NCBI GenBank assembly: GCA_038277395.1
Contig: CM076192.1
Coordinates: 55,413,119-55,477,118, forward strand
From: Dryocosmus kuriphilus
Taxonomy: Eukaryota > Arthropoda > Insecta > Hymenoptera > Cynipidae
Length of the DNA: 64,000 nt
Direction: 5' to 3'
Shown here: piece by piece, positions 10,973 through 19,849 of the stretch
How positions within the stretch are numbered: position 1 is the stretch's first letter
Layout: every line of letters starts with the position of its first letter
Notes under the pieces: generated by a model
The model's database searches: none
What the model saw: the letters and a program-made list of their open reading frames with translations, nothing else
What the model was told of the DNA's origin: nothing
Position numbers and translations under genes: made by a program

Positions 10973-11317
10973 GCTTGCAGAGCCCCAGATTGGAATCGCG
11001 AATGTACAAATGCTTCTAATTATAGCGTTAAAGGCCCGGGCTTTGGTGGCCTGTGAAACATTTTGCTTATTAAAGAAGGGTTTCAGCGCTGTAAAAGCTC
11101 CACAGGCTCTGTTGCGGTTATGTGAGAAGAAAACGGCTTCAGAGTTAGTATTGTTAATTTCAAATCTCCATCTGGAGTACCAATCAGGAGCAACTGGAGT
11201 GAATCTATTTAAATGAGAGGAACATTGTTTAATGAACCTGGCAGATTGAAGAAAACCAACATTGTCGGCGTATTGAACACGACGCCGGCCGGTAAAATCA
11301 ATAAAAACCGACGCCAT
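10973..11317 (-). pseudogene. H reverse transcriptase C-terminal fragment
   Basis: Open frame beginning inside the catalytic palm block. The motif is YADN rather than YADD, followed by thumb-region text (FNAIIRSICTFAIPIWGSA). It lacks fingers, most of the palm, endonuclease and ORF1, so it is a 5'-truncated copy as expected from abortive target-primed reverse transcription. The last codons before the E insertion are shared with the target-site duplication. Confidence 0.8.
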
Positions 11318-11402
11318 TTTAAAAAACCATTATATTATGGATAAAGTACTGAAATCATGTTTGTAAAAACCAGGATGTAACCCAACGTAAAAAAGATTTG
11401 GT

Positions 11403-11418
11403 GGCCCTGAAAAGAGCC
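11403..11418 (-). terminator. Histone 3' stem-loop of H4 (left)
   Basis: On the minus strand GGCTCTTTTCAGGGCC: a 6-bp stem with TTTC loop, the signal for non-polyadenylated histone mRNA 3' ends. It lies 37 bp past the ancestral H4 stop. One stem pair is weakened to a G-T wobble-type pair relative to the right-arm copy. Confidence 0.92.
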
Positions 11419-11454
11419 GACTGTTTTTAACCCCGGTCCGATTACATGTCCAAT

Positions 11455-11766
11455 TTAACCTCCGAAACCGTATAGAGTACGTCATTGCCGCTTTAAAGCA
11501 TAGACAACGTCCATAGCGGAGACGGTCTTCCTCTTGGCGTGCTCGGTGTAGGTAACAGCATCGCGGATAACGTTTTCAAGGAAAACCTTTAGCACACCAC
11601 GGGTTTCTTCGTAGATCAAGCCAGAAATACGCTTAACTCCTCCACGGCGAGCAAGACGACGGATGGCAGGCTTCGTGATTCCCTGGATGTTATCACGAAG
11701 AACTTTACGATGGCGTTTCGCTCCTCCTTTTCCCAATCCTTTTCTTCCCTTTCCACGACCAGTCAT
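11455..11766 (-). pseudogene. H4: Histone H4 (left copy), premature stop
   Basis: Core histone H4, partner of H3 in the nucleosome tetramer. The ATG at 11766 gives MTGRGKGRKGLGKGGAKRHR, near-identical to animal H4 through VVYALKRQ. Codon 95 (Gly, GGA) is now TGA at 11482-11484, removing the conserved tail GRTLYGFGG, which is still encoded downstream up to the ancestral TAA at 11455-11457. There is also an unusual Arg in place of the second Gly of GKGGKG. Intronless, with a histone stem-loop downstream. Its promoter is displaced by A2. The same TGA is in the right arm. Probably dead. Confidence 0.93.
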
Positions 11767-11809
11767 TCTCAGCAGCAAATACTATGTTACGTCGAAGAAA
11801 CAAACGCAG

Positions 11810-11822
11810 AATGATTTTTGCA
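11810..11822. repeat. 13-bp target-site duplication of A2, H4 side
   Basis: AATGATTTTTGCA, repeated at 16821-16833. It lies 43 bp upstream of the H4 ATG, in what should be the H4 5' leader. Confidence 0.85.
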
Positions 11823-12130
11823 AAAAAAAAAAAGGGGGGTGGGAATGGGGGGGCCTTATCCAACGCCCCCTCCTGTGAGACCCAATGCACGCCGGCAGGC
11901 GATGGGCACGGCGAAGCCGTGCCAGCCGCGCGCCGTCGGTAGTTGGTCTCCCCGAAGAATGATACTAACTGGAAGGAATTGTTGTGCGGTACCCGTTCGG
12001 GCATTATTACACAATCTGAGAGAAATTTGGCATGGCAGAGTTTAAAAAGTGACGTTACTTTGTGGGAAAAAAGCCCTTAAGTAGGAAAAAAAAACCACAA
12101 CAATCTGAGATATTATTTTTTATATTACAG
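11823..12130. other. GC-rich tail region of A2 next to H4
   Basis: Contains an A/G-rich tract, then a hairpin GGCACGGC-GAA-GCCGTGCC around 11906-11924 inside a GC-rich block, then AT-rich sequence to 12130. It is mirrored at about 38520-38828. It may be the 3' UTR of A2 or a separate short element. I see no reading frame I trust. Confidence 0.45.
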
Positions 12131-12201
12131 AAGTAAAGAATAAGGAAGGAGAGTGTTTAGAGAGTTCGAAAGTAAAGATTGCAGCCAGGTCCCGGGTGAC
12201 A

Positions 12202-12243
12202 GGTCGGCGCAGCATCGAGGCATGTCTCGGTGCTGCGCCGACC
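12202..12243 (-). other. Strong hairpin in the A2 3' UTR
   Basis: A 42-nt stem-loop: 13 bp outer stem GGTCGGCGCAGCA / TGCTGCGCCGACC, one mismatch, then an inner CGAG/CTCG stem and a short loop. It lies about 20 bp after the ORF2 stop. CACCCGGG/CCCGGGTG-like flanks extend it. Conserved in the right arm (38407-38448). A plausible recognition structure for the element's reverse transcriptase, by analogy with other non-LTR 3' hairpins. Confidence 0.75.
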
Positions 12244-12265
12244 CCACACCCACAGCCCGGGTGAC

Positions 12266-14950
12266 TCATTTCAAGAGGAAATCTCTTGGCATCGGATGTT
12301 TGCGAAGTGGTTCATATTCATATTTCCCTAATGAGGAAATATGTTCAAAGGGTGATAGTGATGCAGAATCATAAAATTTAGTAGTAGTTTCTTTTATAAA
12401 GTCAAAAATATAAGGTAGCTGAAACTCTCTGTGTATAAGAGAAATTTTTGTGGATCTGGGTGCCTTGGTGATGCGTCTGAGAAATTTGTTTTGGATGATT
12501 TCAATTTGATTAATATTACTTTTTGACGCACCACCCCAGATTGTACAGGCGTAGGTAATGATGGGTCGAATAAACATTTTATAGATTATGATAGCATGGT
12601 CAGGTTTTAGGCTTGAGTGTCGATTAACAATAGGATGTAGGCGCGAGATAACCCGGAGAGATTTTCCTTTAGTTTCGTGAATATGTTCTTTCCAATTGAA
12701 GAGTTTATGGAGTTTGCCTCCTAAGTATTTTACGGAATTTTTCCATTCAATTGGTTCATTAAACATTTGCGGTGGATCTATTTTGACTGGCCTTCTAACC
12801 GAGAAAAGAATTGATTCTGATTTTGAAACGTTAATTTTTATTCTCCAAAGTTTAGTCCAAGCCTCGATAATTTTAAGAGCACTATTAAGTAATTTTAGGA
12901 TTTTATAAATTGACCAAGAAGAGGTAAATAATGCAGTGTCATCTGCGTATATTCCAATCGAAACCTCAGGAACCTCGGGGATATCATTAACGTATATAAT
13001 AAAGAATACAGGTCCGAGGATACTACCTTGGGGGACTCCTGCTCGGCAGGGCCTTTCGCTTGAGAATGTGTCTTGTAATTTGACTGAAAATTTTCTGTTA
13101 GTAAGATACGAGTGAATAATAAATAAGATGGGTCCTCTTGGAAAATTGTATGTATCAAGTTTTCTGAGTAGGCCTATGTGCCAGACACTGTCAAAGGCCT
13201 TTGCCACATCGAGGAAAACAGCTCCAGTATGCTTTCTCCGATTGAAATTCAAGCTAATGGCTTCTGTGAGCCTGAGCATCATGTGTTGAGTGGAATGACC
13301 TTTTCTGAAGCCGTATTGTTGCGGTTTAATGATGCTGTTTTCATCGAGGTGACAATTTATACGGGAGAGAATCATTTTTTCAGAAATTTTGCTCATTGTA
13401 TTTAAAAGGCTAATGGGTCTATAGCTAGTTGGATGATATGGATCTTTGCCTTTTTTCTGAAAAACTAAGACGTGGGCCATTTTCCAGGAGTCAGGAAAGT
13501 AGCTAAGTTGTAGACATGCGTTAAAAATAATAGCAAATAGAGTGAGACACGAGATAGGAAGCTTTTTAAGAACTAGATTTGAAATTAAGTCCGGACCTGG
13601 CGCTTTATTGTTTTTAGTAGTTTTAATCTGTTTAGTTATTTCTTTAGCGGTTATTTTCTTGAAATTATCCATACTGGGGGTTTTTAGATACTCAGAAACA
13701 GTGTTTTCACATTCGGTGATATGTTGGGGGTCTGATGGTTCATCATGTGGCGAGAAATTACTTCCATAATTATCGGCTAGTAGGTTCGCTTTATCGCTGG
13801 GAGAAAGTGCAAAAGTTTGATCAGGTTTTTTGAGAGGGGGGATATTGGTTCGCGGTTTTGTAAGGGCCTTCGTCATGCGCCAAATGGAGTTATCTTTGAT
13901 ATCTAGTTTACCGACTACTTTATTCCAGTTATTGCACCTGTGCTCGATAGTTTTAACAGCAATAGTTTTTCGAAGATGGTTAATCGTATTTTTTAGAATG
14001 GGATTTTTAGTTTTTTGATGTTTATAGCAGAGTTTGTTACGGGTGGTGATGAGGTCTTGGATCTCAGGGCTGAGGGGCGAATTATATTCATTGAATGCAG
14101 TCTGAGGGACTGCAGAGTAAATAGCAGATTTTATACTTAGAGTGAGATTTGTAACAGTTTCATCAATTTGAGTAGTATTAAGAAGTGTGGGTTCGAAATT
14201 TAATTGAGATTCCAGGGTTGAGGTAAAAGTCTGCCAGTTTGCTTTTGCAAAATTGTCGCGAGGTGCATCGGGAGATTTTTCGCATTTAGTATGTAGGCTA
14301 AGTAAAATTGGTCGATGATCTGAATCTAATTCATTTATAACTGTAGTATTATGATTAAAGTAATTATTTTTAATTATTGCAAAGTCAATGAGGTCCGATT
14401 TATGTTTAGTGTTATAGGGGAAGAAGGTGTGTGAATCTGGAGCGGAGACGGAAAGATTTTTGTCGGTTATATATTGAAATAATTGTTTTCCGGTCTTATT
14501 GGTTATTCTGCTATTCCAAGCTATGTGTTTCGCGTTGAAGTCGCCTGCAGCAATGACAGAGGGTGCAAGTTTAAAAATTTTCCTATAATCATTTTTTGTA
14601 AATGGCTTAGAGCAAGTTTGATACATCGAGACAATGGCATACGGATTTCCATGTATTTTTATTTGAATAGCAGTAGCTTCGATATTTTCTAGTTCAGGTA
14701 TTATAAGCTCGTGATTTTTAATTTTTTCTTGGATTAAAATGGCGGTTCCTCTGTTGGTGTTGTTCCAATATAATTTATAGCCGCGTACTAGATTAGATCG
14801 TATGGATTCATGGAGTAAAGTTTCGCTAAGAAGGGAGATGTTAATATTATTTTTAAAGAGGTATGTGGCTAATTCTTGTCTTTTTTTCTTATATATGCCC
14901 TGAGCGTTGCAGAAAATAATTTTTATTACGTTATTATTGGAGGTTGCCGT
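12266..14950 (-). pseudogene. A2 ORF2 (left): long open endonuclease/reverse transcriptase lacking its ATG
   Basis: Open for 894 codons from 14950 to the stop at 12266. The expected initiator is ACG here (14950-14948) but ATG in the right arm (35817). Endonuclease: CNAQGIYKKK, AAGDFNAKHIAWN, SDHRPILLSL. Reverse transcriptase: SYRPISLLNTMSK, QQYGFRKGHSTQH, LDVAKAFDSVWHIGLL, GVPQGSILGPVFF, IYADDTALF (catalytic Asp pair), VKYLGGKLH and TYACTIWGGASKS. Ends HPMPRDFLLK. Apart from the start codon I see no lesion. An internal ATG at 14626 would give 786 residues but lose the N-terminal endonuclease. Confidence 0.88.
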
Positions 14951-15080
14951 TCTCTATAGCTAGCGTTAATATATTATTTATGATCTCGGCGGTTGAATTA
15001 ATTAATTTAAAAGGCTTATTAGATTGATTTTTATTGTTTGGGATGGAGCAGTGTAAGTAGACGCGACTGCTGGAGTGACT

Positions 15081-16292
15081 CTAGTCTGTGTAGTGGTTTT
15101 CATCACGGAGTTGGATGTTTTTATTTGGTGTATTATTTTGCAATTTTTGATTTGTCTGCCTAGGTTTAGAATTAAAGGCGATTGCTTCAGGTTGTTTTTT
15201 AGGTTTTTTAGATTCTAGTATTGTGCTGTAAAGCGGTACTTTTTGCGGTGGGGGATTGATGATAGGGGGTGTCTGCTCTTGCGTAGAGCTTTGCATTGGT
15301 GCAAATTGTGACGTAGGCGCTTTTTCTTGGGTTTCAACATTTTTTATTTTTTGGAAATCGGATGATTTTACTTTATTTTTATTTTTATTGCGGCTAGATT
15401 TTTGATTTCTGAAGGCTTTCTTAAATGCAGAGCAGCCTCGATAGTTGGCAGGATGGTCTTCCGAGCAGTTGGCGCAAGTGGCCGGAGCTTGCGGGTCTTT
15501 TTCGCAGCTTGAGCTAAGGTGCGAGCCTCCACATTTAACGCATCGCGGAGTGGCATGACACACATCGGAAACATGATGAAACCTCTGGCAGTTAAAGCAC
15601 TGCGAGGTTTCTTCGGGTTTTACGTAGGGCTCTACTTTTATTTTGATAAAAGCGAGGGCCTGTAAATTGAGAAGATCCTTTGCCTGTGGCGAGTTTGGGA
15701 CCGTAAGAAGAATCATTGGGAGGGCTTTTTTGGTTTGTCGGTTCCTCATCCGACTGATGGAAGTGACTGAATATCTATCTTCCTGAAGCTCGGCAAGAAC
15801 TGAGTCTTCGGGGAAGGAAATAGGGATATTTCTAATGACCAGTTTAACAGGGGGTGATTCTATATTCTTGTACAAGTAGTACTCGAAGCCTTCCTTTTCT
15901 AAGTTAGAAATGACTGTCCGGTAGTCGTCTAGGTAGGAAACGCGAACGGAGTAGATGTTGGAGCCCACGTTATAGACTATGGGCTTAAATTGGGTCGATT
16001 TGTTCAACAGAGAATGCAGGACGGTGTAGGGATGATTAGCCTCATCCACTAGCACATTAATGCGGGGAATTTTGCCCAGTCCTGATTTTACTTGGGTGGT
16101 CTTAGCGCTTGAACCCGAGGGTACATTCCGTCTAACTGAATCGGGCTTGCAAGAAGGGGACATGCTTATAATGGACGTCCTAGACGTCTTACTGCTTCCA
16201 TCTATGGAAGTAGCGGATTGACGTCGTCGCTTCCTTGACGACGCGATGGTGAAACCATCGTCGTCCATCCTTTCTTCATGCTCCAGAAGCAT
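15081..16292 (-). CDS. A2 ORF1 (left): intact gag-like zinc-knuckle protein, 403 aa
   Basis: The ATG at 16292 (MLLEHEERMDDDGF) opens a 403-residue frame without interruption. A basic N-terminus (SSRKRRRQ) is followed by a Ser-rich stretch, then a PRE_C2HC-like region (VLVDEANHPYTVLHSLLN to LVIRNIPISFPED), then three knuckles CFNCQRFHHVSDVC, CVKCGGSHLSSSC and CANCSEDHPANYRGC, and a Lys/Gln/Pro-rich tail. Role by family: binds element RNA in the RNP and may assist nuclear entry. It is the only complete transposon ORF1 in the window. The right-arm copy is frameshifted. Confidence 0.88.
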   Translation of the reverse strand: MLLEHEERMDDDGFTIASSRKRRRQSATSIDGSSKTSRTSIISMSPSCKPDSVRRNVPSGSSAKTTQVKSGLGKIPRINVLVDEANHPYTVLHSLLNKSTQFKPIVYNVGSNIYSVRVSYLDDYRTVISNLEKEGFEYYLYKNIESPPVKLVIRNIPISFPEDSVLAELQEDRYSVTSISRMRNRQTKKALPMILLTVPNSPQAKDLLNLQALAFIKIKVEPYVKPEETSQCFNCQRFHHVSDVCHATPRCVKCGGSHLSSSCEKDPQAPATCANCSEDHPANYRGCSAFKKAFRNQKSSRNKNKNKVKSSDFQKIKNVETQEKAPTSQFAPMQSSTQEQTPPIINPPPQKVPLYSTILESKKPKKQPEAIAFNSKPRQTNQKLQNNTPNKNIQLRDENHYTD

Positions 16293-16820
16293 AATGCCTC
16301 CGAGCCGCCTTCGTGGCGTTGGGGTAGAGTTACAATGAGATTTTTCTTCGTCGTTTTAAAACCCTCACTTGCACAATCTTGCTACAAAGAGTACATGCAA
16401 GGTTAATTCAGGTTGATTCGTAGTTTTATTAACGATGGCAGGGCTTGCGAGCACGCGAAGTATACCAACGCCTACAAAGCAACTCGAACTTTGCCTTAAC
16501 CCTAAGGTGGCCGTGCAACGAACCCAAAAAGGACTGATACTCTCGAGTGCTTTTACAATTTTCTATCTTATAGCTACACTGAATTTAAATTTAAAATTTT
16601 AATTTTAACACTGAATTTAGACATGTCTGAATAACAAGATTATTCATCAATCGATGTCAGTCAACTTCTTTGACTGAGAAACGGAGCGAGATATGGTACA
16701 GGTCTGGTGCAGGTCGCTTGAGGAGAATTGTGCAGAAGCGATCTTTCTTGACAATCGCATGTTCAAGCAATCTTCAGAGTCTTGCGTTTGAGCAGAAAAA
16801 AATTATGTGTAAAAACCTCC
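16293..16820 (-). promoter_or_regulatory. A2 5' UTR, presumed internal promoter region
   Basis: Non-coding leader of A2. The part from 16293 to about 16640 is shared with the leader of A1 (51223-51565). The outermost 180 bp are found only in A2 copies. Jockey-type elements carry internal promoters in this position, so a promoter is inferred from the family. No TATA-like box was identified. Confidence 0.5.
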
Positions 16821-16833
16821 AATGATTTTTGCA
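16821..16833. repeat. 13-bp target-site duplication of A2, H3 side
   Basis: AATGATTTTTGCA, the copy facing H3. Together with 11810-11822 it defines A2 as one insertion. Confidence 0.85.
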
Positions 16834-16847
16834 GTTCTGGCTCGCTG

Positions 16848-16854
16848 TTTTATG
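16848..16854 (-). promoter_or_regulatory. Displaced TATA-like box of H4
   Basis: CATAAAA on the minus strand. With A2 and one duplication copy removed it lies 77 bp upstream of the H4 ATG, mirroring the H3 box 70 bp before its start. In the present sequence 5 kb of retrotransposon separates it from H4. The position is seen; the function is inferred. Confidence 0.7.
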
Positions 16855-16891
16855 CCCACCGAGAATCACTTCCCCTCTGTGTCGCCACTGG

Positions 16892-16959
16892 CCAATGAAC
16901 TTGCGTCCCCTCCCTCGTTCCGTTAGCCAATAAGCGATGGTCTATCGCGTGCATAAAAG
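16892..16959 (+). promoter_or_regulatory. H3 promoter elements (CCAAT x2, TATA-like)
   Basis: CCAAT at 16892-16896 and 16927-16931, and CATAAAA at 16952-16958, 70 bp before the H3 start position. The spacing suits a replication-dependent histone promoter. The block is the surviving half of a shared H3-H4 divergent promoter. Confidence 0.75.
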
Positions 16960-17021
16960 AGAGGTGAACAAAATTTTTGTCATTCTCGTTCCGTTTCTCA
17001 GCTGAGGAAGTTGTGTTCGAA

Positions 17022-17435
17022 GTGGCTCGTACCAAGCAAACCGCTCGTAAATCTACTGGTGGAAAGGCGCCAAGGAAGCAGTTGGCTACCAAGGCTGCAA
17101 GGAAAAGTGCTCCTGCCACCGGAGGAGGAGTAAAGAAACCTCATCGTTATAGGCCCGGCACTGTCGCTCTCCGTGAGATCCATCGTTACCAGAAGAGCAC
17201 TGAGCTTCTAATCCGCAAGGTCCCCTTCCAACGTCTCGTCCGTGAAATCGCACAGGATTTCAAAACTGACCTGCGATTCCAGAGCTCCGCTGTGATGGCT
17301 CTCCAGGAAGCCAGTGAAGCTTACTTGGTTGGACTTTTCGAAGATACTAACCTGTGCGCTATTCACGCCAAGCATGTTACCATCATGCCTAAGGACATCC
17401 AATTGGCTCGCCGTATTCGAGGAGAACGTGTTTAG
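17022..17435 (+). pseudogene. H3: Histone H3, lost start codon and several substitutions
   Basis: Core histone H3. The initiator position reads GTG (17022-17024), followed by ARTKQTARKSTGGKAPRKQL. Changes from the near-invariant animal sequence: an extra Gly in PATGGGVKK (3-bp repeat expansion), His for Arg in REIHRYQ, Val for Leu in RKVPFQ, His for Arg in AKHVTI, and Val for the final Ala. The two Arg-to-His changes fit CpG decay. Length is 137 codons against the usual 136. No in-frame upstream ATG is available. Intronless. Highly likely a pseudogene, although otherwise open. Confidence 0.93.
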
Positions 17436-17467
17436 ATCTTTAATTCTTATTCCACTTGCGAACAATC

Positions 17468-17483
17468 GGCCCTTTTTAGGGCC
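17468..17483 (+). terminator. Histone 3' stem-loop of H3
   Basis: GGCCCTTTTTAGGGCC: a perfect 6-bp stem with TTTT in place of the usual TTTC loop, 33 bp after the stop codon. Confidence 0.92.
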
Positions 17484-18649
17484 ACCACACTTTTTAACGA
17501 GGGAGTAATTTTTTATTCTGCCGCATGGTTTGATTTTCGTTCGGGGTTTATTGATTCGTGAGTGGAGTATAATTTTTACGTCCGACTTTTCCTTCGGACT
17601 TTAGTGTCTTGTTTCCAACCGTAAAAAGCATATTCATTTTGTAAAGAAGCACAAATTAAAGCGAAGTATATATAATGACATTTTTGACCCAATAAAAAAG
17701 AAGAGGAAAGCTTTACAGCAGTGTCCTACATATGTACTACACAAACGGGGCTTAAATTTCAGATAATTTTGAGTGAGTGCCTCAAATTTTAAATTGTTCA
17801 CTTGAAACTTATAATCATTCACAGGCATGCAGATTGAATTTAATCAATCTAAACGGGCCTTAATATCTATCAAAATTCCGCTCCTAATTCATAGCGCCTT
17901 TCCTGTTAGATATTTCAATGTGAATTTTCGCATCATTTAAATATAGTGGCACCTTTAATTCAAATTCCTTTACATGTACTATTTTAAGCTACATGATCAA
18001 GTTTATGAAGCATGGGTTGCAATTGGAAGTTATACAATTTTACGAGATTTAAATTTTAAATCAGATTTCCATTTTGAAACTACGCATACAATCTTTTTAA
18101 TTTTAAATTTAAGAACTTAAAACACTTGTAAGTATTCTATAGACGAAAAGCTTAAATGCAAGGAGAAAAGTGAAATAAAGTAGAAAGTAATCACTAATCA
18201 TATTGTGAAAAATAGACATGCAGACTACAAAAGTCTTAGTGATTTATAAACTTGAATTAAAGCTAAATACTTTTCAGCATGAAGTCGAAAAACCTGAAAA
18301 GAACATTTCTCCCCTTTACTTTTCTTGTTTTTTAAAATGAATTACAACAGATCAAGTGAAAAACTACTTTTATAATGAGTTTTACAAGTGTGCCTGAATT
18401 ATAATCATTTTGCAAAGAAGCAAAAACTGAAAATAAATATAAAAGTTTTAACCAGAAAAAAAAGGAGGAAAGACCAAACTTAGTGTGGCGGTTAGCTAAA
18501 AGTAAAGTTTTTATATTTGAACTTTGTGTTCATTAAGGTGTAGTACAAAATTCATGCATGTTGAATATTGTTATATTTATCTAGAAAAGCTAAAAAAAAA
18601 ATTTTTTATACCTGAGGGTATTCTACTCATCAAAATTTACTCGAAAAAA
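17484..18649. other. AT-rich intergenic region after H3
   Basis: No credible reading frame. Two weakly similar stretches (about 17634-17720 and 18400-18475, both with CATTTTG-AAAGAAGCA) suggest an old duplication. Otherwise nothing identifiable. Confidence 0.5.
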
Positions 18650-18780
18650 TCTGCCCGCTTCGCGGGCACATTCTCATCACGCGCTTCGCTCGAAGTATGA
18701 GCGAGCCTGGGGCGCGCGTCTGTTGGCACTCGCGCTTCGCGCTCGATACATTATTCACCTCGCGCTACGCGCTCGGTGTT
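18650..18780. repeat. Cluster of short GC-rich palindromes
   Basis: Several small hairpins stand out from the AT-rich surroundings: GCCCGCTTCGCGGGC, ACTCGCGCTTCGCGCTCGA and CCTCGCGCTACGCGCTCGG. A related fragment (CACTCGCGCTCGATAATTACATT) lies beyond the mariner near 19813, so the mariner landed inside this repeat. Confidence 0.7.
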
Positions 18781-18791
18781 TATGGATTGTA

Positions 18792-19732
18792 CGAGGGCCT
18801 ACCCAAAAGAAACCGAACTGATGTTGTGGGGGCGGAGTTGTTGTAGTACCGGGTTTTTGCCGGTAGGTGCGTGTAGAGGCACTTTTCACCAGTTAGTATG
18901 CCAACTGCTATTACTGTGTAAGGTTGCATTTGGTGTGTGTAATTTTTTTTGTGACTGCTGCTTTGCGCGCTCGTCGTTTTTTGTGATGGTTGATTTTCGT
19001 GATCAGCATGCCAACGTGAGGTTTTGCTTCCTGCTCGGGAAAACGGGCACAGAAACTCTTCAAATGTTAAAAACGGCCTACAAGGATGATGCTATGGGAA
19101 AAACTCAAGTGTTCGAGTGGTTTTCTCGTTTTAAAAGTGGGGAAATGTCAATTGACGATCAACCTCGCTCTGGACGTCCTTCGACGGCCCGAACCGACGA
19201 AAATGTTGAAAAAATTCGTGAAATCATCCTGGAAGATCGACGAAGGACCATCGAAGAAGTTAATCAGGCATTTTACCTGGAAGTCTTGAAAAGATTGCGC
19301 AACAGTTTACGACGGAAAAGGCCTGATTTGTGGCAGTCGGGGGACTGGTTTTTCCACCACGACAACGCCCCTGCTCACACAGCTCTTTCTGTGCGCCGAT
19401 TTTTGACCAAAAATAGCATGGCCACTGTTCCTCACCCACCCTATTCACCCGATTTAGCCCCCTGTGACTTTTTTTTATTCCCCCGAATGAAAAGGGACAT
19501 GAAAGGAAAGCGTTTTGCGGACGTAGCTGAAGTGAAGGAAAAAACGACGGAGGCGCTGTTAAGCATCACAAAAGAGGAATTTAAAAAATGTTTCGAACAA
19601 TGGAATAAAAGATTAGATAAGTGTATTGTCTCCAATGGAGAGTACTTTGAAGGAGATTAAATGTTTTTTGTAGAAAAATCAAAATAATAACTTTGTACAA
19701 AAGTAGTTCGGTTTCTTTTGGGTAGGCCCTCG
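18792..19732 (+). mobile_element. mariner-family transposon, internally deleted (941 bp)
   Basis: Perfect 28-bp terminal inverted repeats starting CGAGGGCCTACCCAAAAG at 18792-18819 and inverted at 19705-19732, flanked by TA at 18790-18791 and 19733-19734. An intact mariner is about 1.3 kb, so some 350 bp are missing, all from the transposase middle. Confidence 0.95.
18986..19660 (+). pseudogene. mariner transposase with internal in-frame deletion
   Basis: The ATG at 18986 opens 224 residues instead of about 345. The N-terminus has the mariner HTH region (QHANVRFCFLLGKT, FEWFSRFKSGEMSI, DQPRSGRPSTARTDENVEKI). The text then jumps at about 19270 from EEVNQAF to YLEVLKRLRN. The later DDE motifs remain: FHHDNAPAHTA (second Asp) and PYSPDLAPCDFFLFP (third Asp of DD34D). 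The segment with the first catalytic Asp is gone. The frame stays open across the deletion. The product could bind TIRs but not cut, so a repressor role is possible though speculative. Confidence 0.92.
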
Positions 19733-19849
19733 TATAAACCTTTAAATTAAAAATTCCAAAAGGAACTATTTTACTTAAGGCTCTATCGCCCTTAAGAAAT
19801 ACATTCTCATCATGACACTCGCGCTCGATAATTACATTGTTTTAAAAGA

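Larger units (their letters stand above)
5972..11317 (-). mobile_element. Non-LTR element H (left copy), 5'-truncated and split by element E
   Basis: H occupies 10959-11317 and 5972-6458, with element E between. The 11317 end starts at the reverse-transcriptase active-site block (VQYADN) and runs to AIPIWGSASPSNLS. The other half continues in frame with KLQGTY and NIPWFIRNTQ. The 3' end has an A-tract (T5972-5981 on the given strand). Near the 3' end a conserved motif carries GTCGG and CCGAC arms (6026-6062). A second copy of the family is at 21715-22400. Confidence 0.85.
1..16820. repeat. Left arm of a ~17-kb inverted repeat
   Basis: The whole segment recurs as reverse complement at 33939-51172: base 1 pairs with 51172 and base 16820 with 33939. 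Order and orientation of A1, B, Tc1, MITE, E, H, H4 and A2 are mirrored, including the target-site duplications of every nested insertion, so all these insertions predate the duplication (or the allelic split). The arms differ by substitutions and indels. For example, this arm lacks two stretches of B around 5300-5340 that the right arm keeps. The arm continues beyond the window start. Confidence 0.95.
11823..16820 (-). mobile_element. Jockey-type element A2 (left copy), ~5.0 kb, inserted in the H3-H4 promoter
   Basis: Flanked by AATGATTTTTGCA. The 5' end (16820, GGAGGTTTTTACACA on the minus strand) leads into a 5' UTR of about 530 bp, then ORF1 (16292-15081), ORF2 (14950-12266) and a 3' UTR with a strong hairpin (12202-12243). 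The extreme 3' end on the minus strand is C-rich followed by a run of T, not poly(A). That is odd for a Jockey element, so part of 11823-12130 might be a separate insertion. Confidence 0.85.

Noticed and set aside
16977..17021. N-terminally extended H3
   Set aside because: The extension would need a TTG start. It is the former 5' leader made open by chance, and no ATG is present.
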